Below are positions 60,636 to 64,000 of a stretch of 64,000 bases of DNA, one piece after another (the first letter of the stretch is position 1; each line of letters starts with the position of its first letter). The translations under genes and the position numbers were made by a program. The stretch spans positions 2,418,001-2,482,000 of the forward strand of contig CBDHGY010000002.1 in the NCBI GenBank assembly GCA_965263325.1, written 5' to 3'. Under the pieces are notes generated by a model, which searched no databases, had not been told where the DNA came from, and was given only the letters and a program-made list of their open reading frames with translations. Source of the stretch: CBDHGY01 sp965263325. GTDB lineage: Bacteria > Pseudomonadota > Alphaproteobacteria > Caulobacterales > Hyphomonadaceae.

Positions 60636-61691
60636 ATGACTGCCGTGACCAACAAATTGCGTATCAAACCACGCATTGTTGCGGGTGCGCAGGCCTTGCC
60701 TTTGCTGGACTTTCTGGCCGGTGAGCACGCCCACGCAATCGCCTATCTGTGGCCGAAGCCGCACACGGAGTTTTACGCTCTGCCAGCGGCGCGTCGTCAT
60801 GTGGCGGGGATGGTTGTGGCTGGTGCGACAGCTGAGGTCTGGACCGGTGATCGCAAGATTGCAGTGCAGATCGAGCGGGCAAAAGACGGCGAGCTTGCGC
60901 GTCTGATTGCCGGTGATACTGTTCCGGGCCTGATGAAAGCGCTCGCAAAATGTGGTGAACAATTGTGGACGGGCCGCGACTATCTGCAATTCGTCGAACT
61001 GTTCCAAACGCTAAATGGTGCCCGTTTTCTGCGCCATGCAAAGGACATCCGTCCGAGCTTGTTTGGCCCAGCAGCGGCTTTGCCAGATGCGTTGCGCGTA
61101 CCGAAAGTTGCGGGTGCTCTGACTACGGTCACCGCTGCGCAAAACCTCGCTGAAGCCTATGCCATCGTCACCGCGCGCGGAGATGGGGCAGGTGTTGCTC
61201 AGCGTTGGGGCCGCGCAAAAGACCGGCGTAGCTTGTTCACCATGGCGGCGCAAGATTTGACACCTACTGTGTTCAAACCGATGTGCGCACCGCCGAGCTT
61301 GCCAGTGCCTTTCGAGCCAGTAACGACTCGGAAAGAACTGAACGCGCTCGCGCTGGAGTTCGAAAACTGCCTGCGTGATTACACGATCGATATCGCCGCA
61401 GGGCGTATGGCTGTGTATGCGTGGCGCGGTGAACCAAAGGCGGCTGTTGCAATCCGTCAGGATGCGGCAGGCTGGCGTTTCGCCGAGGCGCAGGGCCAAG
61501 CGAATGATGATCTTCCTGAAGCGACGCTGAAGGAGATTGCAGAAACGCTTGGCAAAGTAGGCGTACGTACGGCCCGCGCCTTGAGTGTTCTGGCTGGTTG
61601 GCTGGAGCGCTATGGCAATGGCCACGAGAATGAGGAAGCTCATTTCGATGAGTATTACGATACTCTGTATCTGGGCGACCTCTGGAACTGA
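60636..61691 (+). CDS. PcfJ-like protein
   Basis: The protein has 351 aa and a strong GGGGG ribosome site. The C-terminal third follows the PcfJ pattern: a Cys-containing helix (ALEFENCLRDYTIDIAAG), AVYAWRGEPKAAVAIRQD and the AEAQGQANDDLPEATLKEI strand-turn-helix. PcfJ domains are known from conjugative plasmids and phage; this one lies on an ordinary chromosome segment with no mobility genes. The N-terminal half has no recognised domain. Function unknown. A clear terminator follows. Confidence 0.7.
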   Translation: MTAVTNKLRIKPRIVAGAQALPLLDFLAGEHAHAIAYLWPKPHTEFYALPAARRHVAGMVVAGATAEVWTGDRKIAVQIERAKDGELARLIAGDTVPGLMKALAKCGEQLWTGRDYLQFVELFQTLNGARFLRHAKDIRPSLFGPAAALPDALRVPKVAGALTTVTAAQNLAEAYAIVTARGDGAGVAQRWGRAKDRRSLFTMAAQDLTPTVFKPMCAPPSLPVPFEPVTTRKELNALALEFENCLRDYTIDIAAGRMAVYAWRGEPKAAVAIRQDAAGWRFAEAQGQANDDLPEATLKEIAETLGKVGVRTARALSVLAGWLERYGNGHENEEAHFDEYYDTLYLGDLWN

Positions 61692-61697
61692 TACGCG

Positions 61698-63203
61698 CTA
61701 ATAGGCCGGCGAGGCGGGGGAATCTGTCTCGCCGGTTTTTTCAAATTCCGGTACCTTGTCGGCGTCGACATTCCAAAGGATGATGAGGCCGATCAGGAAC
61801 ATGAACCCTATTCCGCTCATGCCTATTCTCTGATTCTGAGTAAGCCAGGTCAGCAAGCTGACAATACCTGGTCCCATCCACACAGTCACCGTGCCTGCAA
61901 TGGCATAAAGACCGAAGAATTCCCCAATACGTTCTGGAGGAGAGATATGCACGAGCATGTAACGGCTGGAACTAATGCAGGCAACCACCGCCACAGCAAG
62001 AGGAATGACCATCGCAAAATATACCACGTCAGCGAGACTGGTGAAGAATGGGCTGTTCCAGATAGGTTCGCTTGCAGGGATCAGCCCAAAGAATAGTGCG
62101 TCAGGTGATATGGTCAGTTGGATAAACAGGATCGTAATCAGTGCGATAAGTTCGACGATCAGCGCCAATTTTGGACCTAGCCAGCGATCCAGGACACCGC
62201 CAACAAATCCACCAACGGCACCGAAGACCAATCCTGCAATACCGAAGATCAAAATTTCGATCGCTGACCAGCCAAGAAACGTGCGGGCGTAAACGGCACC
62301 AAGCGTTAAAAGCGCTGCCATGGCATCCGCGTAAATCGTCCGCGCAATCAAGAAGCGCATAACTCTCGGCTGCTCGCGAAAGAGTCTCTTGAGATAGGCA
62401 CTGAGTGTTTGAAAACGCTGGCCGATGGATTGTGGATTGGTGGCTCTATCTTGCCCTCTAAAGAGATCTGCGGCGGCCGACTTCCAGCGCTTTCCCGTCG
62501 CAGACGCGTCCGGCATGAATACGAAGAACGGGATCATTAGGAGTGCCATCCAAACGGCAACAAACGGACCGGCAAATCGCTGGGGCTCATGTGTGGTTTG
62601 GTCCAGATCGAGAACGGGCTCAGTTGGAATAAATGGTAGGTTTAACTGACCGGGTAACATCAATCCGATCAGGAAAAAAAGAATGATCCCGACACTGAGT
62701 ACGTTTCCCATTGCGAGCCCGAACCCAGATATGTAGGGCAGGGCAGAGGGGCGACCAGCAATCGGTAGCATCGCGTTGTGCAAAACTTCTGAATAGCCAT
62801 AACAGCAATACGCGGCGGCTAGTATAGCCATGGTCGACCAAACGCCGAACGGGCCATCGGGTGTAGACCACCAGAGCGCAGCTGAGCATAAAACTAACGC
62901 TGCAATAAAGAACGCAATTGGTGGCTTTCGCTGACCGGCTTGATCTGCAATTACGCCGAGAAACGGAGCGGTAAGCGCAGTGATAATCCCCGCAATGGTG
63001 ATCGTCAGGCCTGAAAGTGTTAGACCAAGTTCGCTGCCACCCGCAATTACGTCGGCATAGTATGGCGCGAAAATATAGATAACAATTAGGTTGTAGTAGG
63101 GGTTGCGCGCGCCCTCAAATATGGCCCAGGCAAGACCTTTAATGCCGAACGCGCCACCTGTGACCGCTTCTTGCCCATTTGTTGCCGTGGCTGGTTCTGC
63201 CAT
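61698..63203 (-). CDS. MFS transporter, UMF1/Atg22-like
   Basis: The ATG at 63203 (GGAGG six bases upstream) gives 501 aa. About twelve helices are visible, beginning AWAIFEGARNPYYNLIVIYIF. A helical MFS motif A-like turn (FLGVIADQAGQRKPP) follows the second helix, and a long cytoplasmic loop (FRGQDRATNPQS) separates the halves. The shape resembles UMF1-type permeases. Substrate unknown. It starts 102 bases downstream of the nitrilase stop on the same strand and may be in its transcript. Confidence 0.85.
   Translation of the reverse strand: MAEPATATNGQEAVTGGAFGIKGLAWAIFEGARNPYYNLIVIYIFAPYYADVIAGGSELGLTLSGLTITIAGIITALTAPFLGVIADQAGQRKPPIAFFIAALVLCSAALWWSTPDGPFGVWSTMAILAAAYCCYGYSEVLHNAMLPIAGRPSALPYISGFGLAMGNVLSVGIILFFLIGLMLPGQLNLPFIPTEPVLDLDQTTHEPQRFAGPFVAVWMALLMIPFFVFMPDASATGKRWKSAAADLFRGQDRATNPQSIGQRFQTLSAYLKRLFREQPRVMRFLIARTIYADAMAALLTLGAVYARTFLGWSAIEILIFGIAGLVFGAVGGFVGGVLDRWLGPKLALIVELIALITILFIQLTISPDALFFGLIPASEPIWNSPFFTSLADVVYFAMVIPLAVAVVACISSSRYMLVHISPPERIGEFFGLYAIAGTVTVWMGPGIVSLLTWLTQNQRIGMSGIGFMFLIGLIILWNVDADKVPEFEKTGETDSPASPAY
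61706..61741 (+). terminator. Rho-independent terminator of the PcfJ-like gene
   Basis: CCGGCGAG (61706-61713) and CTCGCCGG (61728-61735) form a perfect 8-bp stem with a 14-base loop, followed by TTTTTT. The hairpin lies wholly inside the last codons of the convergent MFS gene (which ends at 61698). Confidence 0.85.
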
Positions 63204-63305
63204 AGATTTCCTCCCAATTGCCCGCTGCAATCAGGGCACTGTTTGTCAGCACACTGCGATATTTGCGCCAAAATGCAAAGGTATTCCTCATCGCCTTGGC
63301 GACGT

Positions 63306-64000
63306 TCAACCTCGAGAACCCGGATAAACTTCTTCACCGTCAACCTCGAGCCGAAACAGGTCCGGCCGTGAGTAATGTCCAGCAGGGTCGCTCGCGATTT
63401 TGCACATACGGGCAAGTTCGAGATTTGCGTCGACTGTCAAAATACCTTCTTCACCAATCAAAGGCCCGGCAACAATTTCCCCGCGTGGATCGATGATAGC
63501 AGCGCCACCATTATGATCGAATTCGTACAAGGGTTGGAGCCGCTCCGGCACATGTTGTTTCATCCGCAACCCTGCTGAGCAGATTACCCACGCGCCCGCT
63601 TGCGATGCAAACGCGCGCGACAGCAAGAGCTGCCGCGCCCATACGGGACCATCCGGCGTTTTTTCAGGTTCTCGTCCGGGCCATGCCGCGATATGTACGT
63701 CGGTGCCTTTCGCCATCAGCGTGTAGGCCGGAAGCACGGCATTGTGTTCCCAACAATTTAGCGTGCTGACGCGGGCTTTGCCGAGTTGAACAGGTCGGAG
63801 CCCTTTTGCATCGCCATCCCCCTATACGGAACGTTCATGGTGAGTGGGTTTAATTTTTCTGTGCCGGTTCAAAAGCTCGCCGTCAGCGGAGATGGTAAGC
63901 ATTGTGCAGTACAGTGTGCCTTTGGTTTGTGGGTCGAGTTCATTGATCCCGATGACTAAAGCTGAATTCGCTTGCTTCGCCGCGACCCTCAATGCGGAGA
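63306..64000 (-). pseudogene. Nitrilase, interrupted by an in-frame TAG and cut by the window edge
   Basis: The minus-strand frame from the window end reads as a carbon-nitrogen hydrolase: LVIGINELDPQT, GTLYCTMLTISADGELL, the catalytic Lys region HRKIKPTHHERSV, then TAG (63822-63824), GDGDAKGLR, and the catalytic Cys in STLNCWEHNAVLP. The frame continues to 63306. In nitrilases ERSVWGDGD-type sequence has Trp after Val, so TGG to TAG is the simplest explanation. The downstream part alone starts at a GTG (63737) and lacks the Lys and Cys motifs' full context. The N-terminus, with the catalytic Glu, is outside the window. Confidence 0.85.

Overview
The window is an ordinary, gene-dense alphaproteobacterial chromosome segment. 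It has about 65 protein genes, one tRNA, and no transposase, integrase, phage module or CRISPR array. Gene content points to Caulobacterales, probably a marine Hyphomonadaceae-type bacterium. Supporting features are the split ATP synthase operon (atpHAGDC without atpBEF), a PhaR-type polyhydroxyalkanoate repressor, a Cys-less ribosomal protein L31, an NDUFA9-like complex I accessory protein, tandem TraB/GumN lipoproteins and a Caulobacter-style small lipoprotein. This taxonomic call is inference from remembered gene families, not from a search.

Layout. 1-3.3 kb: DUF1272 zinc protein, thiE, a pair of DUF4282 membrane proteins, efp and an inositol-phosphatase-like gene. 3.4-9.0 kb: a four-gene operon of a TonB-dependent receptor, an ABC ATPase and two DUF3526 permeases; the receptor's signal peptide is interrupted by TAG. 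9.2-12.1 kb: an MsbA-type exporter, rpmE and 5-formyl-THF cyclo-ligase. 12.1-15.1 kb: three tandem TraB/GumN lipoproteins. 15.2-17.5 kb: tRNA-Arg(CCG) and a TetR regulator divergent from a DUF2147/membrane-protein operon, with a 34-bp palindrome between them. 17.7-26.6 kb: sugar metabolism (phosphomannomutase, Ugd, UDP-xylose synthase, glycosyltransferase, transaldolase), a SulP transporter and a beta-lactamase-fold hydrolase. 26.6-33.1 kb: alcohol dehydrogenase, OmpW, a double-ATPase peptide ABC protein, threonine ammonia-lyase and the NDUFA9-like protein. 33.1-33.6 kb is an AT-rich stretch with no convincing gene.

33.6-42.3 kb holds priA and, divergently, the most unusual locus here. It is a tight three-gene operon: a 240-aa helical protein I do not recognise, a 939-aa SrfB-like actin/Hsp70-fold ATPase, and a 915-aa membrane protein that joins a degenerate (pseudo)kinase, a transmembrane helix, a peptidoglycan-binding-like segment, a coiled coil and a formylglycine-generating-enzyme (SUMF1) fold. 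The operon looks like an uncharacterised ATPase/envelope-sensing system.

42.4-50 kb: SDR, lipoprotein, then a minus-strand run of methyltransferase, P-II, a four-helix membrane protein, hisC and tyrA; divergent from it are gloB, a small membrane protein and a DUF985 cupin; then another cupin and phaR. 50.2-55.1 kb: atpHAGDC. 55.2-64 kb: a RimB-RimK fusion, a glutathione transferase, an exported helical protein, queG, mtgA, a PcfJ-like protein, an MFS transporter and a nitrilase that runs off the window and carries an in-frame TAG at a position where relatives have Trp.

Gene starts were trimmed from the longest open frame to the start with a ribosome-binding site, lipobox or stop/start overlap wherever one was visible.
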